From contig NZ_CP024923.1 in NCBI RefSeq assembly GCF_002796605.1, positions 2,831,001 through 2,895,000 on the forward strand: a stretch of 64,000 nucleotides of DNA. The letters are read 5' to 3'. Shown one piece after another: positions 10,815 to 19,573 of this stretch. A model generated the notes under the pieces. It was not told the origin of the DNA. It did no database searches and saw only the letters and a list, made by a program, of their open reading frames with translations. The stretch is from Sphingomonas psychrotolerans (lineage in GTDB: Bacteria > Pseudomonadota > Alphaproteobacteria > Sphingomonadales > Sphingomonadaceae). The translations under genes were made by a program, and so were the position numbers. Position 1 is the first letter of the stretch. Every line of letters begins with the position of its first letter.

Positions 10815-11783
10815 ATGACGACCGCCAGCCACGTTCTCGATCGTGTCCTCGTCCTCGAAATGGTGCGCGTCACCGAAGCCGCCGCGATCGCCGCGTCGAG
10901 CCTCGTCGGGCGCGGCGACGAGAAGGCGGCCGATCATGTCGCGGTCGAGGCGATGCGCGAGGCGCTCAATTCGCTCTACATGGACGGTACCGTGGTGATC
11001 GGCGAAGGCGAGCGCGACGAGGCGCCGATGCTCTATATCGGCGAGAAAGTGGGCAGCGCGATCGGCACCGGCCCCAAGATCGACATCGCGCTCGATCCGC
11101 TCGAAGGCACCACCATCTGCGCCAAGGCCGGCCCCAATGCGCTCGCGGTACTCGCCGTCGCCGAACATGGCGGTCTGCTCAACGCGCCCGACGTCTATAT
11201 GGACAAGATCGCGGTCGGCCCCGGCTATCCGGAAGGCGTGATCGATCTGGCGAAGTCGCCGACCGAGAACGTCAAGGCGCTCGCCGCCGCGAAGGGCGTC
11301 GAACCCAATGAGATCATCGTCTGCGTGCTCGATCGCCCGCGCCACGAGAAGATGATCGCGGAGCTGCGCGGGATCGGCTGCGGCATCGTGCTGATCGGCG
11401 ACGGCGATGTCGCCGGCGTGATCGCCACCACCAATCCCGACACCACGATCGACATGTACATGGGCTCGGGCGGCGCCCCCGAGGGCGTGCTCGCCTGCGC
11501 GGCGTTGCGCTGCGTCGGTGGCCAGTTCAAGGGCCGGCTGGTGTTCCGCAACGACGACGAGCGCGCCCGCGCGCGCAAATGGGGGATCGAGGATCTCGAC
11601 AAGATCTACGACCTCACCGAACTCGCCAAGGGCGACTGCATCTTCGCCGCGACCGGCGTCACCGACGGCTCGCTGCTCGAAGGCGTCAAGCGCGTGCGCG
11701 GCAAGATGACCACCGAGAGCGTAGTGATGCGCGCGAGCTCCGGCACTGTCCGCTGGGTCAAGGGCGAGCACCGGCTCAGCTGA
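10815..11783 (+). CDS. glpX: class II fructose-1,6-bisphosphatase
   Basis: A 322-residue protein of standard GlpX length, starting MTTASHVLDRVLVLEMVRVT; AGAGGA lies about ten bases before the ATG at 10815. Family motifs are present: DGTVVIGEGERDEAPMLYIG near residues 56-75, ALDPLEGTTIC near 91-101 and MGSGGAPEGVLACAALR near 216-232. The enzyme removes the 1-phosphate of fructose-1,6-bisphosphate in gluconeogenesis in the cytoplasm and needs a divalent metal. It is followed by a long palindrome, so it probably forms its own transcript. Confidence 0.97.
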   Translation: MTTASHVLDRVLVLEMVRVTEAAAIAASSLVGRGDEKAADHVAVEAMREALNSLYMDGTVVIGEGERDEAPMLYIGEKVGSAIGTGPKIDIALDPLEGTTICAKAGPNALAVLAVAEHGGLLNAPDVYMDKIAVGPGYPEGVIDLAKSPTENVKALAAAKGVEPNEIIVCVLDRPRHEKMIAELRGIGCGIVLIGDGDVAGVIATTNPDTTIDMYMGSGGAPEGVLACAALRCVGGQFKGRLVFRNDDERARARKWGIEDLDKIYDLTELAKGDCIFAATGVTDGSLLEGVKRVRGKMTTESVVMRASSGTVRWVKGEHRLS

Positions 11784-11819
11784 AGTCAACCGAAAGGCGG
11801 ATAGACGGATGCTGCACCT

Positions 11820-11899
11820 CCAGTGCTCCTGCGAAAGCAGGAGCCCAGGGTAGCGCAGTGTCCCGTCATCCTGGGCTCCTGCTTTCGCAGGAGCACTGG
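11820..11899. repeat. long inverted repeat, palindromic family A, copy 2
   Basis: Perfect 30-base arms (11820-11849 starting CCAGTGCTCCTGCGAAAGCA, and 11870-11899) with a 20-base spacer. The inner 26 bases of each arm are identical to copy 1 at 3474-3551. It lies 36 bases after the glpX stop and about 110 bases before the CocE-like gene. It could act as a transcript end or RNA-stabilising structure; no T-run follows. Confidence 0.92.
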
Positions 11900-12012
11900 A
11901 AATTCGCCTGCCTGCTGGCCCAGGCGCATCCTGCGCATCGTGGTGCAGCGCACTCTTGCTCCCCCTTCGCCAGCGCCCTACCCCTCCCACGCAGTATCCG
12001 GGAGGGCATGAC

Positions 12013-13878
12013 ATGCGTGGTTTGGCAGGTTTCGTGGCACTGGCGGCGCTTGCCGTCCCGCTCGCATCGGCATCGTCGCAAACCGCGCCACGGTCGGCAC
12101 TCTCGAGCGTCCTTGATTCTGCCTTCAGCTACGAAGAAATGATGGTGCCGATGCGCGACGGCGCGAAGCTCCAGACCGTCATACTCCGCCCCAAGGGCAA
12201 GTCCGGCAAGCTGCCGATCCTGCTCCAGCGCACCCCTTATGGCGTCCCCGACAAGGCACCGTCGAGCGTGCCCGCGTCGATGCGGTTCCTGATGGAGGAC
12301 GGCTATATCCTCGTCTTCCAGAACATGCGCGGCCAGTTCAAATCGGACGGCGACTTCACCATGTCGATGGCGCTCGACGCCAAGGGCAGGAACGGCGTCG
12401 ACGAGGCGACTGACGCCTGGGACAGTGTCGACTGGCTGGTCAAGAACGTATCCGGCAATAACGGCAAGGTCGGGATGTGGGGCGTCTCCTATCCCGGCTA
12501 TGCCTCGGCAGTGGCGCTCGCCCGGCCCCACCCGGCGCTCAAGGCAGTGAGCCCGCAGGCGGCGTGGAACGACTGGTGGATCAACGACGATCTCCACCGT
12601 TACGGCGCGATGCGGCTGTCCTACGCCACCGACTGGCTGTTCAGCCTGCAGAACAACGATTCCGGCGAGGATTTCGACTATGGCGGCAAGGCCCCGGTCG
12701 ACAGCTATGACTGGTTCCTCAAGCTCGGCCCGGTCGCCAACCTCGACAAGCTCTATTTCAAGGGATCGGTGCCGCAGTTGACCGCGATGATCGAGCATCC
12801 CGACTACGACGATTTCTGGAAGCGCCAGCGCTGGACCGAGACGCTCGGTCGCACGGCGGTTCCGACGCTCCACGTCGCCGGCTTCTGGGATCAGGAGGAT
12901 CCGCTTGGCACGTGGAAGATCTACGAAAAGATGGAGGCGCAGGACCCGGACGGCCTGAACATGATCGTCGCCGGCCCATGGGCGCACGGCACGTGGCATT
13001 CGCCCGGCAGCGATGTCGGCTATGTGAAGTTCGGTAAGGAAAGCGGCACGGACTTCATGCGCGACATCGAGGCGCCGTTCTTTGCGCACTGGCTCCACGG
13101 CAAGGGCGCCAAGCCGGCTTTCGAGGCGCGGATGTTCCAGAGTGGCTCGTGGGAATGGAAGTCGTACGCCAGATGGCCGGCCCCCGGCGCGACGATGACC
13201 AATCTCTATCTCCAGAGCGACGGCACGCTCTCCTTCACCGCGCCTGCCGACCCCGGCCAGTGCCGCGAATATGTTTCCGATCCGGCCAATCCGGTGCCGT
13301 TCCGCGAGCGTCCGATCTCGCGCACCTATCCGTCGCAGGAATGGCGCTGGTGGGAAGCCGCGGACCAGCGCTTCGTCGATCACCGCCCCGACGTGCTCAG
13401 CTATTCCAGCGCTCCGCTCGAGGCCGACCTCACTGTCACCGGCGAAGTCGCGGCAAAGCTGATGGCGTCGACCTCGGGCACCGACAGCGACTTCGTGGTC
13501 AAGCTGATCGACGTGCTGCCCGACGATTACGAGCCCGTCCGCGGCGCGCTCGGCGACTATCCGCGCACGATGAACGGCTATCAATTCCCGATCGCGATGG
13601 AGATCCGCCGCGGACGCTATCTCCAGAGTTTCGAGAAAGCGACGCCGCTGACGCCGAACCAGGTGGTGGCGTGGGACGTGCCGCTGCGCAGCCACGACCA
13701 TGTCTTCAAGAAGGGCCACCGGATCATGGTGCAGGTCCAGTCGAGCTGGTTCCCGGTGATCGACCGCAACCCGCAGAAGTTCGTCCCCAATATCTACAAG
13801 GCGGCGCCCGAGGACTTCGTCAAGGCGACCCAGCGGGTATGCAGCGGATCGCTGGTGGCGCTGCCGGTGATCAGATAA
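12013..13878 (+). CDS. secreted CocE/NonD-family hydrolase (X-Pro dipeptidyl-peptidase-like)
   Basis: A 621-residue protein with a signal peptide (MRGLAGFVALAALAVPLASA, cut near residue 20), so periplasmic or secreted. The alpha/beta-hydrolase core has the nucleophile elbow GMWGVSYPGYAS with Ser159, an N-terminal strand region typical of S15 enzymes (MVPMRDGAKLQTVILRPKG), and a C-terminal beta-rich domain (TVTGEVAAKLMASTSGTDSD) like that of cocaine esterase and glutaryl acylases. It probably cleaves esters or amides; the substrate is unknown. A clear GGAGGG Shine-Dalgarno lies at 12001. It converges on the acetyltransferase gene and overlaps it by eight bases. Confidence 0.93.
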   Translation: MRGLAGFVALAALAVPLASASSQTAPRSALSSVLDSAFSYEEMMVPMRDGAKLQTVILRPKGKSGKLPILLQRTPYGVPDKAPSSVPASMRFLMEDGYILVFQNMRGQFKSDGDFTMSMALDAKGRNGVDEATDAWDSVDWLVKNVSGNNGKVGMWGVSYPGYASAVALARPHPALKAVSPQAAWNDWWINDDLHRYGAMRLSYATDWLFSLQNNDSGEDFDYGGKAPVDSYDWFLKLGPVANLDKLYFKGSVPQLTAMIEHPDYDDFWKRQRWTETLGRTAVPTLHVAGFWDQEDPLGTWKIYEKMEAQDPDGLNMIVAGPWAHGTWHSPGSDVGYVKFGKESGTDFMRDIEAPFFAHWLHGKGAKPAFEARMFQSGSWEWKSYARWPAPGATMTNLYLQSDGTLSFTAPADPGQCREYVSDPANPVPFRERPISRTYPSQEWRWWEAADQRFVDHRPDVLSYSSAPLEADLTVTGEVAAKLMASTSGTDSDFVVKLIDVLPDDYEPVRGALGDYPRTMNGYQFPIAMEIRRGRYLQSFEKATPLTPNQVVAWDVPLRSHDHVFKKGHRIMVQVQSSWFPVIDRNPQKFVPNIYKAAPEDFVKATQRVCSGSLVALPVIR

Positions 13879-14371
13879 GCACGGCGCCGAGCATCAGATA
13901 CGCGGCCGGGCCGTAGGACGGGTCGACGTCGCGCGGGACATAGGCAAAGCCCTGTGCGGCCCAGTAGCGATCGGCGCCGCCCACCGCCATCAACGCGATA
14001 TCGGAGAATCCGAGCGCGCGGGCCTGCGCCTTGACGAAGTCCAGCGCCGCCTTGCCCGCGCCGGTCCCGCGCGCGGCGGGCAGCAAGGCGAGGTCGTGGA
14101 GATAGTAGCTGTCGGCATCGGGCGGGATCGCGCCGAGCAATGCGCCGAGCTTCGGCGGATTCTCACGATGCCAAGGATGACTGATCAGATAGCCGACGAC
14201 CCCGCCGGTACGCTCCAGCACGCGGCAGCCGGCGGGATAGAGCGCCAGCCGTTCGGCATAGATCGCGACCGGTTCGGTGAAACGCCCGTGCACCGCATCC
14301 GAGATCGACGATACCGTAGCGAGATCCCCCGCCGACATCTGCCGCCATCGATATTCTTGTTCGTCTGCCAC
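13871..14371 (-). CDS. GNAT-family N-acetyltransferase
   Basis: A 166-residue protein with the GNAT fold. YYLHDLALLPAARGTGAGKA around residues 88-107 contains the acetyl-CoA-binding R-G-x-G-x-G/A loop, and ALGFSDIALMAVGGADRYWA then QGFAYV follow as in the family. The start is a GTG at 14371 with GGGAG just upstream; ATG at residue 12 is an alternative. It begins eight bases after the stop of the lipoprotein gene, so the two are probably co-transcribed. The acceptor is unknown; the enzyme should be cytoplasmic. Confidence 0.88.
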   Translation of the reverse strand: MADEQEYRWRQMSAGDLATVSSISDAVHGRFTEPVAIYAERLALYPAGCRVLERTGGVVGYLISHPWHRENPPKLGALLGAIPPDADSYYLHDLALLPAARGTGAGKAALDFVKAQARALGFSDIALMAVGGADRYWAAQGFAYVPRDVDPSYGPAAYLMLGAVLI

Positions 14372-14379
14372 GGCTCCCG

Positions 14380-14868
14380 TCAGCCGGCGGGGCGCCGTTT
14401 GGCGGTTTCCTTGAACAGCGCGACCGCATTGTCGGCGCTCGCTTTGGCGCCCGCGACCGATACCTTGACGAATTCCTTGCCGAGTATCGCGCCGGCGACC
14501 CAGCCGCCCAACTCGGGAGCGGCATAGCCCTTCTCACCCAACTCGGGCATGTCGCGGAAGCCGTCGGCCAGCTTCGGGACTTCGGCGTAATTGGAGGGCA
14601 CCGCGACGACCATCACGTCGCCTTCGCCGTCCTTGGCCGTCCACTGGCATCCCAGCCCGCCCCCGGCGTTCGCGCCGGCGTTGAGCGGCTCGCCGGCATA
14701 GGCTTCGAGTTCGGCGGGGGTGAACAGCTTGCACACCGGATTGTCCGCCGCCGATCCCTTGGCGTCGCCGGTAAGGGCATCGGCGGTCTTCTGCGCGTCC
14801 TGTGGCACATTGCCGCCGCCGCACGCCGTCAAGGTCAGGAGCAAGGTTACCGGTAGCGTATGTCGCAT
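14380..14868 (-). CDS. predicted lipoprotein, function unknown
   Basis: A 162-residue protein with a lipoprotein signal (MRHTLPVTLLLTLTAC, lipid Cys16). The mature part has NPVCKLFTPAELEAYAGEPL near 43-62, GCQWTAKDGEGDVMVVAVPS near 73-92 and AILGKEFVKVSVAG near 127-140. This pattern of a two-cysteine domain comparing with the DUF3558-like lipoproteins is suggestive but not certain. It should be anchored in the envelope. It is the first gene of a probable pair with the acetyltransferase. Confidence 0.75.
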   Translation of the reverse strand: MRHTLPVTLLLTLTACGGGNVPQDAQKTADALTGDAKGSAADNPVCKLFTPAELEAYAGEPLNAGANAGGGLGCQWTAKDGEGDVMVVAVPSNYAEVPKLADGFRDMPELGEKGYAAPELGGWVAGAILGKEFVKVSVAGAKASADNAVALFKETAKRRPAG

Positions 14869-14926
14869 CGCTCGTCCTCCGCTGATCCCCCGACCATACA
14901 GACTTGCCGGCGCTGCGCCAGTTTCC

Positions 14927-15697
14927 CTAGTTCTTCAGCCGATACCCGGTGCGGAAGATCGCCACGATCAGGCCGAGGCACAGCAACAGGAACAGCCCGG
15001 TGACGCCGAGGCTCCACCACACGCTGACATCGCCCTGGCCGAAGAAGCTCCAGCGGAAGCCGCTGACCAGATAGACGACCGGGTTGAACAGGCTCACCGT
15101 CCGCCACGGCTCTGGCAGCATGTCGATCGAGTAGAAGGCGCCGCCGAGAAAGGTCAACGGCGTCACCAGCAGCGCCGGCACGACGTTCAATTGCTCGAAG
15201 CCCTTGGCCCAGATGCCGATGATGAAACCGAACATGCTGAACGTGACCGAAGTCAGCACGAGGAATGCCAGCATCGCCGCGGGGTGATCGATCCGGAGCG
15301 GCACGAAGAATGCCGAAGTGATCAAGATGATCAATCCGATGACGATCGACTTGGTCGCCGCCGCGCCGACGAACCCGATCACCATCTCGACTGCCGAGAT
15401 CGGCGCCGACAGCAATTCGAACATGGTGCCGGTGAATTTGGGGAAATAGATGCCGATCGAGGCATTGGCGATGCTCTGGGTGAGCAGCGAGAGCATGATC
15501 AGCCCGGGAACGAGGAAGCTGCCATAATTGACGTTGCCGATCGTATCGATCCGGCTGCCGATCGCCCCGCCGAAGACGATGAAGTATAGCGAGGTGGTGA
15601 TCACCGGCGTGACCACGCTCTGCCACAGGGTGCGCAGAGTGCGCGCCATCTCGAACTTGTAGATCGCCCAGATGCCGTGGAAATTGACGCCGGTCAT
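14927..15697 (-). CDS. ABC-2 type transporter permease
   Basis: A 256-residue integral membrane protein with about six hydrophobic segments and the ABC-2 pattern: an amphipathic start ([20 protein letters not shown]), first helix [19 protein letters not shown], and late motif [19 protein letters not shown] followed by [12 protein letters not shown]. It makes an exporter with the ATPase encoded just upstream, whose gene it overlaps by four bases (ATGA), which implies coupled translation. Possible cargoes include lipids, polysaccharides or drugs; sequence does not decide. Confidence 0.94.
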   Translation of the reverse strand: MTGVNFHGIWAIYKFEMARTLRTLWQSVVTPVITTSLYFIVFGGAIGSRIDTIGNVNYGSFLVPGLIMLSLLTQSIANASIGIYFPKFTGTMFELLSAPISAVEMVIGFVGAAATKSIVIGLIILITSAFFVPLRIDHPAAMLAFLVLTSVTFSMFGFIIGIWAKGFEQLNVVPALLVTPLTFLGGAFYSIDMLPEPWRTVSLFNPVVYLVSGFRWSFFGQGDVSVWWSLGVTGLFLLLCLGLIVAIFRTGYRLKN

Positions 15698-16644
15698 GCC
15701 ACGGCTCCTTCGTTCGACGCTTCCTTGTGCTCGACCAGATCGACGAAGATGTCCTCGAGGCTCGACTTGCTGGTGTCGAGGTCCTTGAAGGCGATCCCCA
15801 GATCGGCGAGCTTGCGCAGCAGCGACGGGATGCCGGTGCGTTCGGCCTGCGCGTCGAACACGTAGCGCAGGCGATGCCCCTCATCCTCGAGGCTGAGATG
15901 CCATTCGTCGAGATCGGCGGGGATCGCAGTCATCGGATCGACCAAAGCGATGTCCATCTCGCGCTTGCCGAGCTTCTTCATCAGCGCGGCCTTTTCCTCG
16001 ACCAGCAGCAATTGCCCCTTGTTGATCACGCCCACTCGATCGGCCATTTCCTCGGCCTCCTCGATATAATGGGTGGTCAGGATGATCGTCGTGCCTTGCT
16101 CGCGCAGCTTCCCGATCATCTTCCACATGTCGCGGCGAAGCGAGACGTCGACGCCCGCGGTGGGCTCGTCGAGGAACAGGATCTCGGGCTGGTGGCTGAG
16201 TGCCTTGGCGATCATCACCCGGCGCTTCATGCCGCCCGACAATTCCATGACCTTGGCGTCGCGCTTGTCCCACAAGGACAGATCCTTGAGCACCTGATCG
16301 AGATACGCCTGATCGGGCTTCTTGCCGAACAGCCCGCGCGAGAAGCGCATCGTCGAGGCGACGCTCGAGAACATGTCGACTGCGATTTCCTGCGGCACCA
16401 GCCCGATTCGGCTGCGCGCCTCGCGCGGGTGGCGGATCGCGTCGTGCCCGTCGACCATGATCGTCCCCGTGCTGGGCGTGACGATCCCGCAGATGATGCT
16501 GATCAAGGTGGTCTTGCCCGCGCCATTGGGGCCGAGCAGCGCGAAGATCTCGCCGCGGCGGATCTCCAGATCGACATGGTCGAGCGCCTTATGGCCCGAG
16601 CCATAGGTCTTGCTGACCTGGGAAACCGACAGAATGGATTGCAT
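15694..16644 (-). CDS. ABC transporter ATP-binding protein
   Basis: A 316-residue ATPase. Walker [10 protein letters not shown] is near residues 38-46, the Q-loop lies in [11 protein letters not shown], the signature is [18 protein letters not shown], and Walker B is [13 protein letters not shown], with switch histidine in [12 protein letters not shown]. The extra C-terminal 80 residues are common in the CcmA/NodI-like drug and polysaccharide exporters. It is the first gene of a two-gene operon with the permease. The gap to the upstream dsbA-like gene is 68 bases, so a longer transcript is possible. Confidence 0.96.
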   Translation of the reverse strand: MQSILSVSQVSKTYGSGHKALDHVDLEIRRGEIFALLGPNGAGKTTLISIICGIVTPSTGTIMVDGHDAIRHPREARSRIGLVPQEIAVDMFSSVASTMRFSRGLFGKKPDQAYLDQVLKDLSLWDKRDAKVMELSGGMKRRVMIAKALSHQPEILFLDEPTAGVDVSLRRDMWKMIGKLREQGTTIILTTHYIEEAEEMADRVGVINKGQLLLVEEKAALMKKLGKREMDIALVDPMTAIPADLDEWHLSLEDEGHRLRYVFDAQAERTGIPSLLRKLADLGIAFKDLDTSKSSLEDIFVDLVEHKEASNEGAVA

Positions 16645-16712
16645 GGGGGACCCCGGACCGGAACGGATCCGTTACGTAGGGTTGGCCTCGAGATGCGGCA
16701 ACCCGGGGGCGA

Positions 16713-17471
16713 TTATTTCCCCGCCCGCGCCTCGGCGACGGCCGCCGCCAGCCCGGCATAATCGCGCGCGCCGTAGAGCAATTTGCCGCCGACCACCCAG
16801 CTGGGGGTTCCGGTCATCGCCAGCTGTTCGCCGAGCTTGTGGTTGGCGGCGATCTCCTGCTCGACGGGCTTCGACTGGCTGGCTTTGGTCGCCAGCGCCT
16901 TGTCGAGCCCGGCCTTTTCGGCGGCCGCCGCGATGTTCTCCGCATTGGGCGATCCCGCGGCGTACAGCGCGTCGTGGAAGGCGCGGAACTTGCCTTGCTC
17001 CGCCGCGGCCAGCGCGAGGCGCGCGGCGACCATGCTCTCGGGGCCGAGCACCGGTAATTCGCGATAGACCACGCGGACGTTCGGATCCTTCGCCAGCAAT
17101 TCCTCGATCCCGGGCAGGCTGGCGCGGCAATAGCCGCAGGCATAGTCCATGAACGCGACCACGGTGACGTCGCCGTTCGGATTGCCCGCCCAGGCGCCGG
17201 CATAGGGCTTTTGCAGCTGGGCGAGGTGCTGCGGAACTACCGCTTGCGCGCCCTGCTGGGCCTTTTCGTAGCGCGCCGATTCGCGCGCCTGGAGCCGCTC
17301 CATCGCCTCGGGCAATATTTCGGGATGCTCGAGCAGATAGCCGCGGATCGCCGGCCCGGCGAGCCCGGGCATCCAGCTCAGCAGCAGCGCGAATGCGCCC
17401 GCGCCGAGCAAGGCGGACACCAGCATCGCGCCGGCGAGCGCCAGCGGGCTGCGCAACAGTTTGTCGGTCAT
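16713..17471 (-). CDS. DsbA-family thiol:disulfide oxidoreductase with N-terminal anchor
   Basis: A 252-residue protein. Residues about 10-33 are hydrophobic and should be a signal anchor or cleaved signal, then a helical linker and a thioredoxin/DsbA domain with CGYC (Cys112 and Cys115) in VVAFMDYACGYCRASLPGIE. The cis-Pro loop is MTGTPSWVVGGKLLYG near 218-233. It resembles the Com1/ScsC-like DsbA group of alphaproteobacteria, acting on periplasmic thiols. Its ATG overlaps the stop of the M48 protease gene by four bases, so the two are coupled and may act in envelope protein quality control. Confidence 0.92.
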   Translation of the reverse strand: MTDKLLRSPLALAGAMLVSALLGAGAFALLLSWMPGLAGPAIRGYLLEHPEILPEAMERLQARESARYEKAQQGAQAVVPQHLAQLQKPYAGAWAGNPNGDVTVVAFMDYACGYCRASLPGIEELLAKDPNVRVVYRELPVLGPESMVAARLALAAAEQGKFRAFHDALYAAGSPNAENIAAAAEKAGLDKALATKASQSKPVEQEIAANHKLGEQLAMTGTPSWVVGGKLLYGARDYAGLAAAVAEARAGK

Positions 17472-18826
17472 CGCCGCCGCCGCTTTTCTTCGTCCATCGC
17501 GGTCTGTGCGACCATCGCGATGTCCTGCGCGCGGATCCAGTCGGTCGAACCCTGCGGCAGGTTGCCCATCGCCGCGCGCGCACTCATCAGCGCGGTGCGC
17601 ATATCGCCCATCAGATGCGCGCGCTCGGCCGTCGCCAGCGCAGTGCGCGGCTCGTCGCCCTTGCGTTCATAGACCGTGCCGAGCTGCATCCACGCGAACG
17701 GGTTTTCCTTGTCGCGCGCGACTGCGGTGCGCAGGACCGACTCGGCTTCGGCAAGGTTCGCCTTGTCCTCGGTGGCGAGCAAGGCATGGCCGAAGGTCGC
17801 GGCGATCAGCGGCTGATTGTTCGAGCGGCGCGTGGCCTCGCGCAGGGCGCCGAGCGCCTCTGCCGGCTTGCCCGATTCGAGCAGGATCTGCCCTTCGAGC
17901 TCGAGGAAATAGGGATCGTCGGGCGCGGTCTTGACCAGCGCCGCGGTCTCCGCCGCCGCCTGATCGGGATAGCCCGATTTGTGATAGGCATAAGCCCGCG
18001 CATAATGCGCCGGAGCCGACTGATCGCTCGCCGGATAGCGCCGCAAGGTCGTCTCGGGCTCGGCTACATAGCCGCGCAATTTGGCCTGGACCCGCTTGAA
18101 GCGCCGTTCGATGCCGGCATCGAGCGGCTTGTTCCATGACGGCGCGGCTTGCAGGTCGGTCCTCAGCGTCTCGACGCGATCTGCCGACATCGGATGGGTC
18201 TGGGCGAAGGGATCGACCTCGGGATTATTCTCGGTCGCGTAATAGCCATAGCGATGCATCTGCGCAGTCAGCTTGTCGAAGAAGCTGAGCATGCCCTTGC
18301 CGCTGATGCCCGCGCCCTTGATGAAGCGCACGCCCGCCGCATCGGCCGAGGATTCCTGCACCCGGCTGAACGCGAGATATTTGCCGATCGCGGCGCGCTG
18401 GCCCATCATCAGGATGCCGGTGCCCGCCTCGCCCGCGCCCGCCGCCATCGCGGCGGCACCGAGCAACAGGCTGAGGATCGAGATGTTGGTGTAGCCGCCG
18501 TCGTTCTGGAACACGGCATGGCCGCCGACGATGTGGCCGATCTCGTGCGCAATCACGCCCTGGACTTCGTTGGCGGTGTCGGCGGCGTCGAGCAGCCCCG
18601 AATGGATATAGACGATCTGCCCGCCCGCGACGAAGGCGTTGATCGACTGATCATTGACCAGCACCACCCGGACATTGGCAGGTGAAAGCCCCGCCGCGAT
18701 GATGATCGGGCGCGACATGTCGGCGAGCAGAGCCTCGGTCTCGGCATCGCGCAGGATCGATTGCGCCGTGGCGGGCTGGACCCAGAGCAGCAGAGCTGCC
18801 GAGAGCAGGGCGAGGATGCGCTTCAT
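17468..18826 (-). CDS. periplasmic M48-family metalloprotease with TPR region (BepA-like)
   Basis: A 452-residue protein starting MKRILALLSAALLLWVQPAT with a clear signal peptide; the longer frame to 18922 lacks one at its start. The zinc protease motif HEIGH lies at residues 94-98 (VIAHEIGHIVGGHA), with further helices typical of M48. The C-terminal half from about 270 has TPR-like repeats (ARAYAYHKSGYPDQAAAETA). This layout matches BepA/YfgC, which checks outer-membrane protein assembly in the periplasm. It leads a coupled pair with the DsbA-like gene. Confidence 0.93.
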   Translation of the reverse strand: MKRILALLSAALLLWVQPATAQSILRDAETEALLADMSRPIIIAAGLSPANVRVVLVNDQSINAFVAGGQIVYIHSGLLDAADTANEVQGVIAHEIGHIVGGHAVFQNDGGYTNISILSLLLGAAAMAAGAGEAGTGILMMGQRAAIGKYLAFSRVQESSADAAGVRFIKGAGISGKGMLSFFDKLTAQMHRYGYYATENNPEVDPFAQTHPMSADRVETLRTDLQAAPSWNKPLDAGIERRFKRVQAKLRGYVAEPETTLRRYPASDQSAPAHYARAYAYHKSGYPDQAAAETAALVKTAPDDPYFLELEGQILLESGKPAEALGALREATRRSNNQPLIAATFGHALLATEDKANLAEAESVLRTAVARDKENPFAWMQLGTVYERKGDEPRTALATAERAHLMGDMRTALMSARAAMGNLPQGSTDWIRAQDIAMVAQTAMDEEKRRRR

Positions 18827-18982
18827 GGCTGTCCGTATCTCCCCATTTCCACCCGCGATCAATGGCATTGGCCGTGCGTGCGCACCGATGAACCGCTGGT
18901 GAAGTCTCCGCTCATATGACAATGTTGCACCATGCGCCGAACCCCTCCCTTATCCGTCGGGCTTTTCGTGTGGCGTAGGGTG

Positions 18983-19120
18983 ATGACCGAACCGAAAACC
19001 CGATCCGACAAGTTCAAGGAACTCGCCCGCGAAGTGGAGGCCGATGAGGACGAAGCGCGTGGGGATGAGCGGCTAATGAAGGTGGCGAAGCACAAGCCCG
19101 CGCCGGAGAAGCCGGATTGA
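18983..19120 (+). CDS. 45-residue conserved-type small protein of sphingomonads
   Basis: A 45-residue charged protein starting MTEPKTRSDKFKELAREVEA at 18983, with TAGGG a few bases ahead. The pattern TRSDKFKELARE then DEDEAR and a short lysine-rich end is a short helical protein I have seen often in sphingomonad genomes, with no known function. No membrane segment or cysteine is present. A longer upstream in-frame start (18932) is less likely. The last codons overlap the TTG start of the next gene by four bases. It is divergent from the M48 protease. Confidence 0.7.
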   Translation: MTEPKTRSDKFKELAREVEADEDEARGDERLMKVAKHKPAPEKPD

Positions 19121-19485
19121 AAGGGTGCCTGAGCATTGGAGTCGCTATCACTATTTTGGTAGCGGTCGGAGTCTACTGCGCGTTTCCGCACCCGACCTAT
19201 GATCAGGCGACTTTGAAGGCCGTAAGAGCCGAATCTCAAATCTTGATGGCATCTAAGCGGACCTATGTTGGCCCGGCCCTTCCGGAAAGTCAGTGGCCGC
19301 CCGCCATCGCGGGCCTCCATCCCGAAATCATATTCGTCCGTCCGGATAGCATCGACATAGTAACGAAGCCATTTTTTGATGGCGGCTGGGGGTATCATGT
19401 TTCACGAAACGAGCGCGACTGGCCAGAGCCTGCGGGACGGTATTCGAAACTAGATCAAGGCGTTTATTGGTTTCATCCGTACTGA
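19117..19485 (+). CDS. predicted single-pass membrane protein, function unknown
   Basis: A 122-residue protein from a TTG at 19117 that overlaps the stop of the preceding small gene (TTGA). It has one hydrophobic N-terminal segment (CLSIGVAITILVAVGVYCAF), then a soluble part rich in Trp and Pro with SQWPPAIAGLHPE and KPFFDGGWGYHVSRNERDWP. These remind me of a small conserved family of unknown function. Base composition is visibly less GC-rich than the neighbours, so recent arrival or relaxed selection is possible. The overlap and TTG start suggest translational coupling. Confidence 0.6.
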   Translation: MKGCLSIGVAITILVAVGVYCAFPHPTYDQATLKAVRAESQILMASKRTYVGPALPESQWPPAIAGLHPEIIFVRPDSIDIVTKPFFDGGWGYHVSRNERDWPEPAGRYSKLDQGVYWFHPY

Positions 19486-19514
19486 CCACGTATTTGCAAA
19501 CTATATAATCGCCA

Positions 19515-19557
19515 AAGAAAAAGGGCGCCGGCTCCATCGAACCGACGCCCCCTTTTT
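19515..19557. terminator. bidirectional Rho-independent terminator
   Basis: Arms GGGCGCCGG (19523-19531) and CCGACGCCC (19542-19550) form a nine-pair stem with one weak pair and a ten-base loop. An A-run lies on the left (about 19515-19522) and a T-run on the right (19553-19557), so it can stop transcription of the small gene from the left and of rne from the right. Confidence 0.85.
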
Positions 19558-19573
19558 CAGGCCTTGAACGCGA

